DNA from: Selaginella moellendorffii
Taxonomy: Eukaryota > Streptophyta > Lycopodiopsida > Selaginellales > Selaginellaceae
Direction: 5' to 3'
Assembly: GCF_000143415.4 (NCBI RefSeq)
Contig: NW_003314405.1
Coordinates: 206,282-270,281 of the forward strand
Length of the DNA: 64,000 nucleotides
Positions 1 through 11,984 of this stretch are shown in pieces. The stretch's first letter is position 1, and each line of letters opens with the position of its first letter. The position numbers were made by a program, and so were the translations under genes. The notes beneath the pieces are model-generated. The model did not search any database and had not been told where the DNA came from. It worked only from the letters and a program-made list of their open reading frames with translations.

Positions 1-18
1 CACGTTTCTCCTTTTCAG

Positions 19-2130
19 ATGGATGCTCTTTGTAGACGCTCCGCATTTGCCTCTGCAAACGAACTCTGCATCAGGAAACAAGTGGCAAATGTCAAGACGC
101 TTCGGGTACAAGCAAAAACTCTGTATACCTGCCGAATGCGCAGTCCAATGGAACAATCGAGCAGGCAGAAAAATGAGTCCGTGAAGCTGGACGTGAAGGG
201 TGTTCTCTCGTTCTTCAAGAAAAGCTTGGCTGTTGCAGCGGTTTCACTGGTTTTGACGCAGTCGCCTTGTCCGGTACTTGCTGACGAAGTTTTGACCTTT
301 CCCGGATCAAGTTTTAACGAGGTAAAGGCCGGGTTTTCTCCAGTTCTGTGAGAATCACACTCCGTTTCGCAGGTGCTTACAGTTCAGCGAACACTTCTCC
401 AAGCGTGGAGCATCATTCGAGATACATATGTCGACCCGACGTTCAATAAGCAAGGTAAACATCTTCATACAAAAAACTTTGATTGAAGTGGCCTTTCCTC
501 GCAGATTGGACATCGCAACTAAAGGACACGATTCTGAAACTCTCGACTTTGGATTCGTCTGAAACTGCATACGAGCAAGTCCGTGACATGCTTGCAACTC
601 TTGGCGACCCTTACACTCGTATAGTCACGCCAAAGGTAACCATCGCTGAGGAGATGTCCAGTTTGATTTGTGTCGTCTCCAGGAGTATGAAAACTTCCGT
701 ATAAGCAACGATGGTGCTGTTGATGGTGTTGGTTTGTTGATTGCGACTGAGCAAGAGTCTGGCAAGCTGGTAATCCTGTACACTCTTTCTTATTCAAGCT
801 TATCGTTCCAAACTTCAGGTTGTGCTTGCCACAATTGAAGGTGGCCCAGCAGAACGAGCAGGCGTACGTCCTGGAGACGAGCTCGTTCAGATAGATGGTC
901 ATTCCTCTTTTCCTTCGCCTCCGCGGAAATAATACTCAACTTTGATGCTTTTACAGATGTGGCTCTTGTTGGAATGAATGGTGAAGACGCCGCTATAAAA
1001 CTCCGTGGAAAGGCTGGAACTATCGTCGGTGTGAAACTCCGACGAACGGTAGGACGTGTTTATCCTCTTTCCGGCTTTACTGGTTTCATTTGTTGCAGCT
1101 TTCTCCAGACACGTCTTCCGCGCCAGAGCTGAAAGAGGTAAGCCACTAATGTGAACGAACTCTTGCTGATTTTGTCGTGCAGCTCAAGCTGAAACGCGAA
1201 ACCATATCCATGTCTCCAGTTTATACTGCAGTGCTGCCACACACAAACTCGTCTGGCCAGAAAACAAGCACTGGATACATACGCCTGGCACAATTCTCAC
1301 AGGTTCCTTCCTTTCCAGAATTCAAGTCTACTAACCTGGCTGAATTGTCTCCAGAACGCAGCCGCAGATATGCAGAAGGCCATCTTCAAACTGGAAGAAA
1401 GCAACGTGGATTCCTACATACTTGATCTCCGCAACAATCCGGTAGAGTTTTCTCCTCCATTGAAATGGAGCTTTTCCTTTCTGACTTGTCACAGCGTTCT
1501 TTACAGGGAGGATTGGTGAGAGCTGGACTAGATGTTGCGGAGATGTGGCTGGATGGCAACGAAACTCTAGTGAACACTGTCGATCGACGTGGGGTCACTC
1601 TTCCCATCAATGTGGCTAGAGGCCACGCTCTTACACACGATCCTCTTGTGGTACTTGTAAGTCGACTAGTTTTTTTTTTTATCTTTGGTCTTTGGTTTGC
1701 TTACCTGTGTCGATTCGCCTCACAGGTGAACGAAGGCAGCGCTAGTGCTAGCGAGATATTAGCCGGGGCTCTTCACGACAATGGAAGAGCCATACTTGTG
1801 GGACACAAAACGTTTGGCAAAGGCAAGATACAAGTAAGTCCATCTCTTTCTTCTTCTATTTCTTTGTTATGAAGTGACACTGAGAGCGCTCCTGGAATTT
1901 ATTTTTTGTGTATCCAGAGCGTTTCTCAACTCTGGGATGGCTCGGCTCTGTTCGTGACCGTCGCAAAGTACTTGTCACCATCTCTCCACCAAATCGACCA
2001 AGTTGGAATCGCTCCCGACGTGGAGTGCTCTCCACTCAAATCTCCAGACGACGTGAGCGAGGCCGCGGGGCCAGAAAAATTCCTGGAGCGCGATGCATGC
2101 GTACTAGTCGCGGAACATCTGATCGAGTGA
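19..2130 (+). CDS. CTPA: Carboxyl-terminal processing peptidase (plastid D1 protease, CtpA type)
   Basis: The product is a serine/lysine protease that removes the C-terminal tail of photosystem II protein D1 in the thylakoid lumen. I read 12 exons, all phase-consistent: 19-321, 373-454, 505-635, 683-769, 819-897, 957-1048, 1099-1137, 1183-1302, 1355-1441, 1507-1656, 1726-1833, 1918-2130, giving 496 residues. A PDZ-like stretch ([15 protein letters not shown]) spans exon 5. Exon 11 holds the catalytic motif [10 protein letters not shown] and, 25 residues after its serine, the lysine of FGKGKIQ; that spacing matches the family, so I infer Ser397 and Lys422. The N-terminus has a hydrophobic lumen-targeting stretch ending in VLADE. 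The ATG at 19 directly follows a cag, so an upstream exon with the rest of the transit peptide could lie outside the window. The gene converges on the PPR gene at 2178. Confidence 0.9.
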
Positions 2131-2177
2131 AAAGAAAAGAGATAGAAAAGAAAACTATACGTCAAACTTGTAAATTC

Positions 2178-5123
2178 TCAACGATTTGTTGAACATACCT
2201 TATTGGCTCTTGGCAGAACTCCATTCTCGTACAAGTGCTCCAAAACTCGAGCTCCCTCCTCGAATCTCCCGAGCTTGCAAAAATCTGTGATGACCAAATC
2301 GTAGAGGTCGCACGTTTTCTTCTTCCTCTTCTCGGACTTCCTCGTCTTGCCGCCATCGCCACTCACGGCCATCTCGAAAATCCTGTTCGCGACGTCAATC
2401 TCGCCTCTCGTGAGCAGCCTGCGAATGTATTTCCTCGCCAGCCCAATCTCACGCCCATCCTCGTCTTGCTCCAAAGCCACGCCGAAGAGCTTGCATAGCT
2501 CGTCCACCTTATTCTCCTCCAGCAACCTGTCCGCCACTATCTTCACTGTAGAGCTGCTAGCACACCCCAGCTTCAATCCTTCCTCCACCATTCCAGCAGC
2601 TAAATCCAGCCTCTTCCACTTGATCAGCTCCAAAACTACGCTCCCGACGCTAATACTTCTTCTCCTCGAACTGAGCTCATTCACGAACTGGCATGCAACG
2701 CCCATCCTGTCACCACTTTGCTCGTGTATAATCTCCAGAAGAGCCAGGCTTGAGCCTTCCCTGTCCGCTAGCGTCTCGTCATAGTAGTCACAAGCCCTGG
2801 CCACCAATCCAGCTTCCAAAAAGCAGTCGAGGAGAATTGCGGGGTCGCCACCAATGCTGTCCTTGAAACACTCTACTGCCTGTTCCACTCTCCCAGCTTT
2901 TAGCAAGCCAAGGAGATATGGCCTGTATGCGCATTTCCTCAGAGGCAAGAATCCCGCCTTGATGACTGCCTGTAATGCTTCCCAGGCACCGTCCAGGTTG
3001 TTTGCAGTGCAAAGACTGCCGAACACTAGCTCGTAAGTTTCGTCGGCTGGCTCACACCCCTGTTCCATCATCCGGAGAAATAGTTTATGGATCTCTGCGT
3101 CCCGGCCGGATCTTGAGAAGCAGAGGAAAGCCGTGTTGTAGCTGTCGAGATCGAGAAGCCGTCCATTGTCACTCATATCCTTCACCAGGTTCTTAACCAG
3201 CTCTGGATCGCCTCGCTCGCAAAGGGCGGCCAGGAGTGTCTTGTAAGCACCAAGATCGGGTACGCATCCCATCGTCGGCAGGATGCTCGCAATCTTGAGA
3301 GCGGCGTCAACTTTCCGGGATTTGCAGAGGCCAGCGATGAGAATGTTACTTGTTGCAGAGTCTGGTGCAATGCCGTTGCGAACCATCTGCTGGAAAAGCT
3401 TGACAGCTTCGTTTTCTTTCCCTGACTCCCAGAGGCCACCTAGAATCGCATCGTACGAGGCTTTGTCCAGCTTGAACCGCTGCTTAACCATCGTCCCGTG
3501 GCACAACGAGAAGGCCTGCTCCATCTTCTTCTCCTTGATCAGCATTTCTATCAGAGCATTGCAGGACGCGGCATCGGGAGCTTGGTCTTTGGTTCGCATC
3601 CACTCCACAAACTTTAGAGCCACATCAACACCGCCACCACCTTTGCATAGTGCCTGAAGAACACAGTTGCTAGCTGCGGTGCTCACGGTGCAGGTCGCCC
3701 TTTTGAGTAGAACCAAAGCGTCGTCGACCCTGTGTTCCTCGCAGAGCTTGACGACGAGAGAGTTGTACGTGTTGCTGTCCGGCACGAACTTCTTGTCGAG
3801 CATTTTCTTCACCAGTCTGTGAACGTCTTCCATCCTGTCCGCCTTGTAGAGGAAATCCAGTAGTATCTCGTACGTGGTAGAAGAGCAAAGGCTGGAACTT
3901 GTTGTAGTTCTCACGATCGTATCGAATAGATTGTAGTTCTCTGGCCTCTCGAGCACTGCCTTGCACAACTCCAGCACCAAGAAGTTGAGAGTGTCGGTGT
4001 CCGCAACAGCACTCCTTCTGACCATATCACCCAGGAACCGAGACGCTTCCTCGACTTTCCCCAGGCCACAGAGCCCCGCAAGCATCGACTTGTGATCCAG
4101 CAAACTCTCGTCGGCTGAGTAGAACCCCGGAAGAACCATCTCGTCCTTCCCTGCCTCGCAAAACTTCGCGATGAGCGAGTTGAGAACGTTGTTCTTCACT
4201 GCAAACCCGTTCTTGACCATGCTCAGGACGAGCGGAAAAACTTCGCCACCCCGGCCACGCTCGATGAGACCTTGAACGAGCGCATTGCACGTCGAGACGC
4301 TAAACTCGTTCTTGGCTGCCGAGTTTCTGTAGAGGAAGTAAGCCTCCTCGATCTTCCCAATCGCGCAAAGCCCATCCACCAAAGTGGTGTAGAACACAAC
4401 GTCCGGGCAAATGCTGTGCTCGATCAAACCATCCAAAGCTCCACAGATTCTATGGACGACGCTTCCACCATCCTCTTCTCCGGCAAGAACATCCAGGGAG
4501 CTGCCCCTGGAAGCCATCTCCAGGAGGAGCAGGAAGCACTGGTCGCTCAACCCGGCCTTGTAGAGCCCATAGACCAGAGTGTTGAGCACCAAAGTCTCCA
4601 CCACCAATCCCTGTCTCAGCATCGCCACAGCGCTCTTGTGAGCCTCTTGGAACTTCCCAGCCTTGCAAAGGACCTTGATCACCGAGGAATGGGGAGAGAG
4701 CTCTTGCCGCGAGCTCCAGCCCCGCGGAAGATCCACCAGGCACGCTCCAGCTCCCAATCTCACCGCCGGGAAGGCACTGAGCACCGTAATCTCTGGAACG
4801 CATCCCCTCCTGGCCATCTCCGAGCACATCTTGATCGCCTCATCGATCTTGCCCTGCCTGGCCAGCGAATGCGCTACAAGCCCGATGCTCGTCGTCTCCG
4901 TGCTCTCGCCCTCCCTGTCCCCGCTGAGAATCCGCCGGAGCCGCGCCAGGAGCCCCGCATTGTCGGGATTGCTGGCGCTGGAGCTCGGTGGCGGCTTGGC
5001 GATAGCGGCAGCGTCAGAGCCAACGAGGATCGCGCGGAGCTTGGAGAGGAGCTCGGCATCGCGGGCCTTACCTTGCTCTCGCGCGTCCAACGCTAGGGTT
5101 CTAGTTCTCAAGAAGCATCGCAT
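2178..5123 (-). CDS. P-class pentatricopeptide repeat protein
   Basis: This is a 981-residue intronless protein built almost wholly from ~35-residue PPR motifs (for example SYNTAFLCFSRSGRDAEIHKL and TYNSLVVKLCEEHRVDDAL), with no E or DYW domain. P-class PPR proteins bind organellar RNA for stabilisation, splicing or translation. The N-terminus (MRCFLRTRTLALDAREQ) is Arg/Leu-rich, as expected of an organelle presequence. The ORF ends shortly after the coding sequence for NGVLPRANK, where the DNA reads AAG|GTATGT on the minus strand. That is a strong 5' splice site, so the last few residues (VCSTNR) may be intron read-through and a further exon could exist, although only 47 bp separate the stop from the convergent protease gene. 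The target RNA cannot be told from sequence alone. Confidence 0.88.
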   Translation of the reverse strand: MRCFLRTRTLALDAREQGKARDAELLSKLRAILVGSDAAAIAKPPPSSSASNPDNAGLLARLRRILSGDREGESTETTSIGLVAHSLARQGKIDEAIKMCSEMARRGCVPEITVLSAFPAVRLGAGACLVDLPRGWSSRQELSPHSSVIKVLCKAGKFQEAHKSAVAMLRQGLVVETLVLNTLVYGLYKAGLSDQCFLLLLEMASRGSSLDVLAGEEDGGSVVHRICGALDGLIEHSICPDVVFYTTLVDGLCAIGKIEEAYFLYRNSAAKNEFSVSTCNALVQGLIERGRGGEVFPLVLSMVKNGFAVKNNVLNSLIAKFCEAGKDEMVLPGFYSADESLLDHKSMLAGLCGLGKVEEASRFLGDMVRRSAVADTDTLNFLVLELCKAVLERPENYNLFDTIVRTTTSSSLCSSTTYEILLDFLYKADRMEDVHRLVKKMLDKKFVPDSNTYNSLVVKLCEEHRVDDALVLLKRATCTVSTAASNCVLQALCKGGGGVDVALKFVEWMRTKDQAPDAASCNALIEMLIKEKKMEQAFSLCHGTMVKQRFKLDKASYDAILGGLWESGKENEAVKLFQQMVRNGIAPDSATSNILIAGLCKSRKVDAALKIASILPTMGCVPDLGAYKTLLAALCERGDPELVKNLVKDMSDNGRLLDLDSYNTAFLCFSRSGRDAEIHKLFLRMMEQGCEPADETYELVFGSLCTANNLDGAWEALQAVIKAGFLPLRKCAYRPYLLGLLKAGRVEQAVECFKDSIGGDPAILLDCFLEAGLVARACDYYDETLADREGSSLALLEIIHEQSGDRMGVACQFVNELSSRRRSISVGSVVLELIKWKRLDLAAGMVEEGLKLGCASSSTVKIVADRLLEENKVDELCKLFGVALEQDEDGREIGLARKYIRRLLTRGEIDVANRIFEMAVSGDGGKTRKSEKRKKKTCDLYDLVITDFCKLGRFEEGARVLEHLYENGVLPRANKVCSTNR

Positions 5124-7039
5124 TTAGGAGTATATTATAGCAAAGCCACTTTTATGTAGAGGTGAGTGATAGAGAGTTTTTGGGAGCCATGCCCCTGGGA
5201 ACAACCGCAATTTTTTATGCTTGCCGCACAGGGGCATCTTCATTCACATCATACTCTACCTAGGATATGCTTAGAATATTAGCATATTCTACTATTTAAC
5301 AGATTGATATTTAGTTAATAAATATTTTATATTTTATAATTATTTTAAGATTATCTATAAAAATTATGAATTTTTCCATAGCAGTACAATTCACTATTAA
5401 ATTTGCTCTCAATCTGTTTTATTCTCGTAAATAATGCATTCCTCTAGACCAAAAGCTAAAGGAGCACTTGAATTTCTAAAGAGGCTTTTATTGCACTCCA
5501 AATACATTTAAAAGTTTTTTTGGTTCTTGGAGTAATTCCTTTCAACAATGATTGAAATTATGTACCAAATCAAAGGTAAAATACTAATGACACACAACAA
5601 ACTCATAAATATTGTTTTCTCTTTATGATGTGATCTATGAATGCAAATAGACTTATTTTACTTTAGTTATTTAATTACACTTTTGACCACTTAAAAGAGT
5701 CACTCACAACCCTTATAAATCCTCATCCCAACTTGGGGTATTTATTAGCCTCCAATGTGTTCTTATATCCACATTAATTTCATACTTAATCTAAGTGCTT
5801 TATATATCTAGTCTTACTTTGGACACTCAATATTACCATTGATGCACCAGCTTCTTATGTTAAGGCTATATTTATTTTAAATATCTCATTAGTGTTATTC
5901 ATTCTTAAGTGGTTGTCCTGTAACTACACTTTAACATCCTTACAATGCCCCAAAACATAAGAAACACTATCCTTCAATATCCCTTCTTTTTTTATTCTCA
6001 TTAAATCTTTTTCTATCTACAGTAGTGCTCGCTAACACCATTACTGGGTCAAAACATAAAAACTTATCCACAAAGTCCCACTAACATCTGGGACTTTCTT
6101 ACATGTGACCATACTATAAGTGATTAATTTTTCCATTCTACTTTAGTCATTTAACCACACTTCCAACCACTTGAAGGAGTCCCATTCACAACCTTTATAA
6201 GTCTAATTTAAAACTTGGGGTTTGCTAGCCCCAAAAATGGCATCCATGCCACTCAACCTTTGCATTTGGTCCAAGTGCTTCATGTGTCCAATCCCATGAT
6301 CGACACCCCAAGGTACCACTAATATATCGGCCCGTTACACTAAGGCTATGCCCCTTCATCTTGGTCACACCGGTGGTCTAACACCATCTGCATCACCGTC
6401 TCGTCTCTCAAACATTGGGCCATCCATCCATGAGTGATCATCCCAAATTCACTCTTTAGCATCCTTAAGATGCCCGCGGACATGAGGAATAGCCTTCCCC
6501 AATATCCTTTTTCCAATCCCCACCAAGTCCCTTTTTGTCAATGACCGAGTTTGCCAACACTGCCATTGGATCAAGGCCTATAGGCCCGACCATTATGTCC
6601 TATGGTCCTCTAGGACTTCTTTACCACATGACTGTATCCTTGGTCACTACACCAAAGGACTACTCTTCTTTCTTTCCACAGTCTGGGACTTTGGGACAAC
6701 AATTCGGAACACCATGGCCCTACGCAAGCCTCATGGGTACTCTCCCCACTTTTTGCCTTTGGGTGCTTTAGCCATGGGCTTAGAGTGAGGTTTCGTTAAG
6801 CCATGCTAGGTATCTAAGTAAGTAGTGCCATCCATACTTGGACTGGGAGCATCAACCATTCAATCTCCCAAGGGAATTAAAGCCAGCTCTTGAACACTTC
6901 ACCAAGCTACCTCGCTTGTTGGTCCGTATTCACTCTAGCTTTGGACTTCCTAGTGGTCAGCTCATCACCCAACACCTGGGTACAACCTTCCTGGGCTAAA
7001 CTGGTCTTTCTTGGCCAAACTGACTCCACTGGGCTCCAA
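5124..7039. other. Intergenic AT-rich DNA grading into decayed repeat
   Basis: No gene is visible. The PPR promoter should lie in the first few hundred bases. From about 5250 there is AT-rich DNA, including a segment (about 5265-5320, ATATGCTTAGAATATTAGC-like) that resembles 36650-36710. From about 6200 the composition becomes C/T-rich and repetitive and probably forms the left part of the old LTR that ends at 7702; I cannot place its left edge. Open frames here (for example 6535-6771) match nothing I recognise. Confidence 0.5.
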
Positions 7040-7702
7040 CCCCTACACTCTCCCTACTATACTTTTGGAACCCCCTGCAGCCCACCCCCCTTAGGGGACG
7101 ATTGCTTTGGGCTTTCACTCAACAGCTTGTATTAGTATTCGGACTCAGACTCAGTCTTGGTCTCAGCCTCGGCCTTGGCCTCAGACTCGGTCTCAATCTC
7201 GGTCTTGGTCTCGGTTCCACCTCAGACTCCATCTTGGACTTTATCTCGGGTCCATCTCGGACTCCATCTCGGGTCCATCTTAGACTCCATCTCAGACTTC
7301 ATCTCAGACTCCATCTCAAACTTCATCTTGGGTCCATCTCAGACTTCATATCAGGTCCATCTCAGACTCCATCTTGGGTCCATCTTTGACTCCATCTCAG
7401 GTCCATCTCGAACTCCATCTCGGGTCCATCTCAGACTCCATCTTGGGTCCATCTTAGACTCCATCTCGGACACTTCCACATGTCACGTGTTGGACTTCTT
7501 GTGTCCCTTTTCTAGAGATTCACTTATTGCTCACTTCGTACTTGTTCCTCGAGCACTTCATTGGGAGTTCCACTCTCGCTCCCGACCTTTCAAGTTGGAG
7601 CTTTTAGTCCAAACGTGTTACACTCGTTTGGCTTTCGCTTCGGCCACTACCACGTGGCACCCTTTCGGCTCCACTTTGGGGCTTAGGGATTTGTGTCTCA
7701 CA
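7040..7702 (-). mobile_element. Degenerate gypsy LTR (older relative of the 11182-16752 element)
   Basis: Segments match the young LTRs: CCCTACTATACTTTTGGAAC and CCCCCTGCAGCCC near 7055-7085, CTTTGGGCTTTCA near 7104, GTATTAGTATT near 7130, then a long C/T-rich minisatellite. The right edge is set at 7702 by ...CTCACA followed by ACTCCACCACCCATAG. That is the same junction (…CTTACA|ACTCCACCACCCATAG) seen at the inner edge of the young LTR at 12332. Orientation is therefore the same (minus). Divergence is high and rich in C-to-T/G-to-A changes. Confidence 0.7.
7139..7470. repeat. Minisatellite inside the old LTR (TCGGGTCCATCTCAGACTCCA-type units)
   Basis: Tandem degenerate units alternate between a GGTCCATCTC-like and an AGACTCCATCT-like form. 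It occupies the same place in the LTR as the CGGACTCGATCT-type array at 11985-12250 and 16413-16665. The conceptual frames across it are low-complexity artefacts. Confidence 0.75.
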
Positions 7703-10700
7703 ACTCCACCACCCATAGACAAAGTTCGATGTCCTCATCAAACGACAAACTATTTTATAAAGTAATATTAGCATGTATTATCCTTTCCATCTTTGGCACC
7801 TAGCTAATATTTGTCAATGGTTTATCACCGAAGGCTCACCATGCCTTGCCCATCCTCTAAGGAGCATAGTCTCTCTAACTTAGAGATTTATTCGACTGTT
7901 TATGGTGGTTCTTTCCTTTTATTGGTTTAGTTCTCACTAAATTTGTTAGAGACACTTTCTTTATCTCAATCCCACTATTCATTCTCGAGTAGTCTCAGTT
8001 ATAATATTTACACTTTGGAACTTTTACTTTTGACTTCTCAAAGTCAATTTCCTAGGTGTCTTTGACATCTTATAATGCATATTTTGTGCAACTCCACTTC
8101 CCCATTCTAGGAAATTCTCTACTTGAGAGCACCACCATCCTTTTTTCTATTTCGTGCCATCTTTAACACTAAGTTCCAATTACTATAATTTGTGCTAGTT
8201 TGTCCATGGCCCTATCATTTAGCTACCTTATTGCTCCTTCCTTTGGAGCTTTCACTTTCGCTAAATTGGAGCAATTAAAAATCCATCTTTAGAAAGACAT
8301 TGCCTTTCCCACAATCCATTAGTCTCTAATATATTAGTGTTCATAACCTAACTTTGCCATTTAGATTCCTTTCTATAGTTCCTGTGGCTCTTTTCTTAGC
8401 CATTAGTCTTTTGCTCCTATCCATTGATTGTTGCACCAAGCAACATAGGATCACTACCTCCATCCTTGAGGTATTCTTTCGGTTCCATGGCAAAAGCTCC
8501 ACCTTGCCAAGTCCAAAGGGTGCTCACCCCTAGTAGATCTCTTTAGCAGTTTCTGCTATGAGCTCTATCTATGGCCCAACTTTATGACCCTTTCACGGGT
8601 CTCTCCTAGAGACTACTTTCTTTAGACTTACTATGCTATTGCATTGACATAGCTCATTTCCCTTAAGTGTTCTTCCCACTTGGTCACTTTGACTAAGCCA
8701 CACCATTATCATTAGTTCAAATCAATATTTTAAACTAAGAACCTTATTCTTTACCCAAATAAAGACCTTGTTTTTATTTAGCCACAAGATTACCTAGTGA
8801 TCTCATCTTGTCACTTTAATAGGTTTGCTAATAGATACTAGGTCTTCTAGACCTTTAAGTTGTTGACCATGACCTCGGGGGCATCCCCCACACTTAACGG
8901 TGCACCCAAGCCAGCCTTTTCGACCAAGGGTCCATAGCAACTGAGACTGGGTGTCCTCATTTCATTCACCATGTCCTAGGTGCCACTTGCACCAAAGTGT
9001 TCAAGTTAGATATGTTGAAATTTCACACTAAGCAATCTAACCGTACATCACGACTTTAGGGCATCCTCTGTTTAGCGGTGTGCCCAAGCTAGTCTCCTTA
9101 CTAAGAGTCCATGATCACCGAAAAATGAGTATCTTCATATTCCAAACCATCACCATGCCCTAATGAGTTGGGACTCGAACCCAAGCACTAGAGGGTCGGG
9201 ATTCGAACCCAACCTCTGTATATGCATCTACAGATAGCATCACTCAAGATGTTTGGTGTGACTCCCTATGCCGGTGCACCAACTTATACTTAAAAACGTG
9301 CTACAAATCACAACTTAGGAACTTAGTTCCTCTGCATTGCCAAGTCCTCTTACTTGATAAGTCTGTAATCATGCATGGACTCCTCTATGCTCGGCCTCAT
9401 GGGCCACCTATTTTGAAGTTAGCATCTTCAACTAGGGGATTTGTTTTTCTGACTTGCCAATTTTGTTTAGCAAGTCATCTGACCAACGTAACATAATTTC
9501 ATGCATAAGTGTGAAAGTCCTTGACCATTGACTTTTGTTCAAAGCCATCCCTTTGAACACTCGGGAATTACTTCCCTAACCTTAATAGTCTTGCCTTATA
9601 GCAAGCTTTAAAACCATGCTTCTGCTGTGCCACTTTGATTTCGTGTGTTCTATGAACCATTTACACATGGCTTTCTAGGTATTAAGTTATCTAGAATTGT
9701 CTTTAGGAATCTTGAAGGGACTCTATTCTTTAACTTGCTAAGGCCTCTCCTTTCACAAGCTTTTTAATTGCCATATGGTCTAACATGAACAATTCCATAC
9801 TTTAGACTCTCCATGGCATCAAGGTTGCTAGTAACAATATACTTGAGCACCCACTTGATTCTCCACTCCCAACTTGCATAACCACCTTTGGTTATGCCCT
9901 TCAATTTCCATGGTTCGGTTCTATCCCCTTACTACTTGTTTTTTGTCTCACACATTTCCTTTGGTTATTCTTCTCTAGATTAGGAGGATAGTTTTGCACT
10001 TTCTACCATGCCTTAGCAAGTATTTATAAGAATGAACCTACCTGATAGCCTAAGAAGTGGTTCCTCAATCCGGGTATGCTCACCTTATAATCTCACATAC
10101 CGGGATTAATGTTTCTATTTATGGGCCTTTATATGCCCATCACTAGCCTTGCCAAAATCCCATTCTTGGCTTTGTCTAATTTGGGTAAACAGACTTCTCT
10201 TATCTCCTCAACCTTTGACATTTGGATGGCACTTCATATCCATCATTTGCTAGGGATTTAGTCCCTTTAGGCCTTATCTATTGCCCTCATGACACTAAAC
10301 ATCACCTCCTAGTGTTTTAGAGTGTTTGGGTGTCCTAATGATGGCTTCTTTGACAATGAGCATTTCTTTTTCACATTGACTTATTATATCGCAACATAAG
10401 CAATTTATCCCCCATAAGGGTATAGCTAACTTTCTTATCCCAATAAAAAGTTTTAGATAGTTGTCTTCTACCAGTTTAACCAATTATTTTGCACCTTTTT
10501 TCTTAGTTTCAAATCCTACAACTCATTGTTAGTGTTTCCACACCTTTATCATTATTTGGGTCACCACACTCCAACCATAGGCCTTCCAACTTAGGCTATG
10601 CAACTTTTATTTCCATTAGAATTCCTTTGGGAAGGGATTCTAATGAACTCGCCAACTTGACCTTAAGGCCTCATGCCTTGGCATATTCGGTGTCTCCACA

Positions 10701-11181
10701 CTATTGGCTTTACAAGTCTACCTTTACGACACTTCCCACTCGTGTCTGGGTCTTTGCCAAGACCAAAGCAGTCGTTTCTCATACCAACTATCAATTAGCA
10801 CGGCATGATAGTGTTCATATACAACTTTGTGCCAAAGTTGCTTTTTTTTTGGAACACCTTTCCCTCGACTTTAGTATGGCACAAATTGCCATCGATGAGA
10901 TACCCACTGTTCTCATACTTGAATCTTATTATCCTCCCCATCCTTTGTGGAGTACAACACACCTCAATTCAAATGCTTTTGCCAATCCTTTAGGACCATT
11001 CCTTGACTCTACTTAAGTCATCCAACATTTCTGGACTTCACTAATCCAATGACCCATAAGGTCTTATTTTGAGGTGCTAACTCACTGAAATACAACTTCG
11101 TGTATTCATGTCCTACTCATAAGGGCCATCTTTGCAAGTGTTACTCTAACACTTAATTATTTTCTGTTCCCTATGGGCTAC
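7703..11181 (-). mobile_element. Decayed internal region of an old gypsy element
   Basis: It starts with a copy of the young element's polypurine-tract region (ACTCCACCACCCATAG then AAAGTTCGATG). Two blocks, about 8866-8990 and 9050-9270, match the young element's 3' noncoding region (12400-12650), including GGGGGCATCCCCC, TTAGCGGTGTGCCCAAG and the paired GGGA(C/T)TCGAACCC motifs. No reading frame of useful length survives. A stretch at about 8580-8650 is repeated in diverged form at 57943-58010. I could not align gag or pol by eye; the rest is called transposon-derived by position and composition. Confidence 0.5.
9168..9212 (-). repeat. Pair of tRNA T-arm-like motifs, old copy
   Basis: On the minus strand, two elements of form 5-nt stem, 7-nt loop TTCGA(G/A)T, 5-nt stem lie at 9168-9184 (TTGGG/CCCAA) and 9196-9212. 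They correspond to the pair at 12525-12541 and 12560-12576 in the younger element. Confidence 0.7.
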
Positions 11182-11907
11182 TGTAAGCCACAAATTTTTC
11201 CTTTCCAATTTGTCAGCTTACCTCGTCTATCCGTTCAACACTGCCTTGGCTTTTGCTAAGTTCCCTTGCCAAGGTTCTTGCCTATGGTACCAGCTCCTAC
11301 TTGGTCTCAGCTACTCACTGCACGAGCAATGGAGTGTTAGCTATCCATCCACGGATTCCCAAATCACTCCCAATCCCCCTCCCCGGGTTAGACTGGACTT
11401 AAGGTTCGGCTACACTCCCCGCAAGCACAAGCAGCCAAGCACACCAAGCTTCCAGGTTCCTAACATCCCTTAGTACCACAAGACTTAATCATGGGACCCT
11501 CTAAATCCCAAGTCTTGAGTGCAACACTTGCTTCGGGACGCCGGGGCGAAACACCGTGGCCTAGCGGCCCGGTATGGGTACCTCTATCCCCCCACTTCCA
11601 TCCCGAAGGAAGGCCCAAGCCCCTAGGGAGGGCGAGGACCAATGAGCCGCATGGTACTCAAGTGGGACACCACTCCACATGAGTCGGGAGCACCGCAATC
11701 GGTTTCCCTTTCGGGAGTGGGAGCTGCTCTTGAGCACTTCCCTGGATGGCCCCTCCGGCACCAAACAAGTCCATGCTCACTCCCACCCAAGGCCCCTCGG
11801 TCCCAGTCTCAACCTCAAGTCAGTTTGGAAGCCCCACTGGAGAGTCCCTTCAAAACTAGTTCCTAGACCTCACTATCCCTACTAACTTTTTGGGAACCCC
11901 CCGGGAG

Positions 11908-11932
11908 CCCCCCCCCCCCCCCCCCCCCCCCC
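11908..11932. repeat. Poly-C run of 25 bases in the LTR
   Basis: The homologous run in the other LTR is 19 bases (16333-16351), so the two copies differ by slippage or by sequencing error. Confidence 0.8.
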
Positions 11933-11984
11933 TAGGAGATGCACGCTTTGGGCTTTCACCCCTTGACCCGTATTAGTATTTGGA

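Noticed and set aside
4272-5096. 274-codon plus-strand frame
   Set aside because: Antisense shadow of the P-class PPR gene with no domain content.
6535-7765. Several 80-200 codon frames
   Set aside because: They lie in the decayed LTR and minisatellite; no recognisable protein.
10627-11016. 129-codon frame in the old gypsy region
   Set aside because: No motif of gag or pol in either strand that I could confirm.
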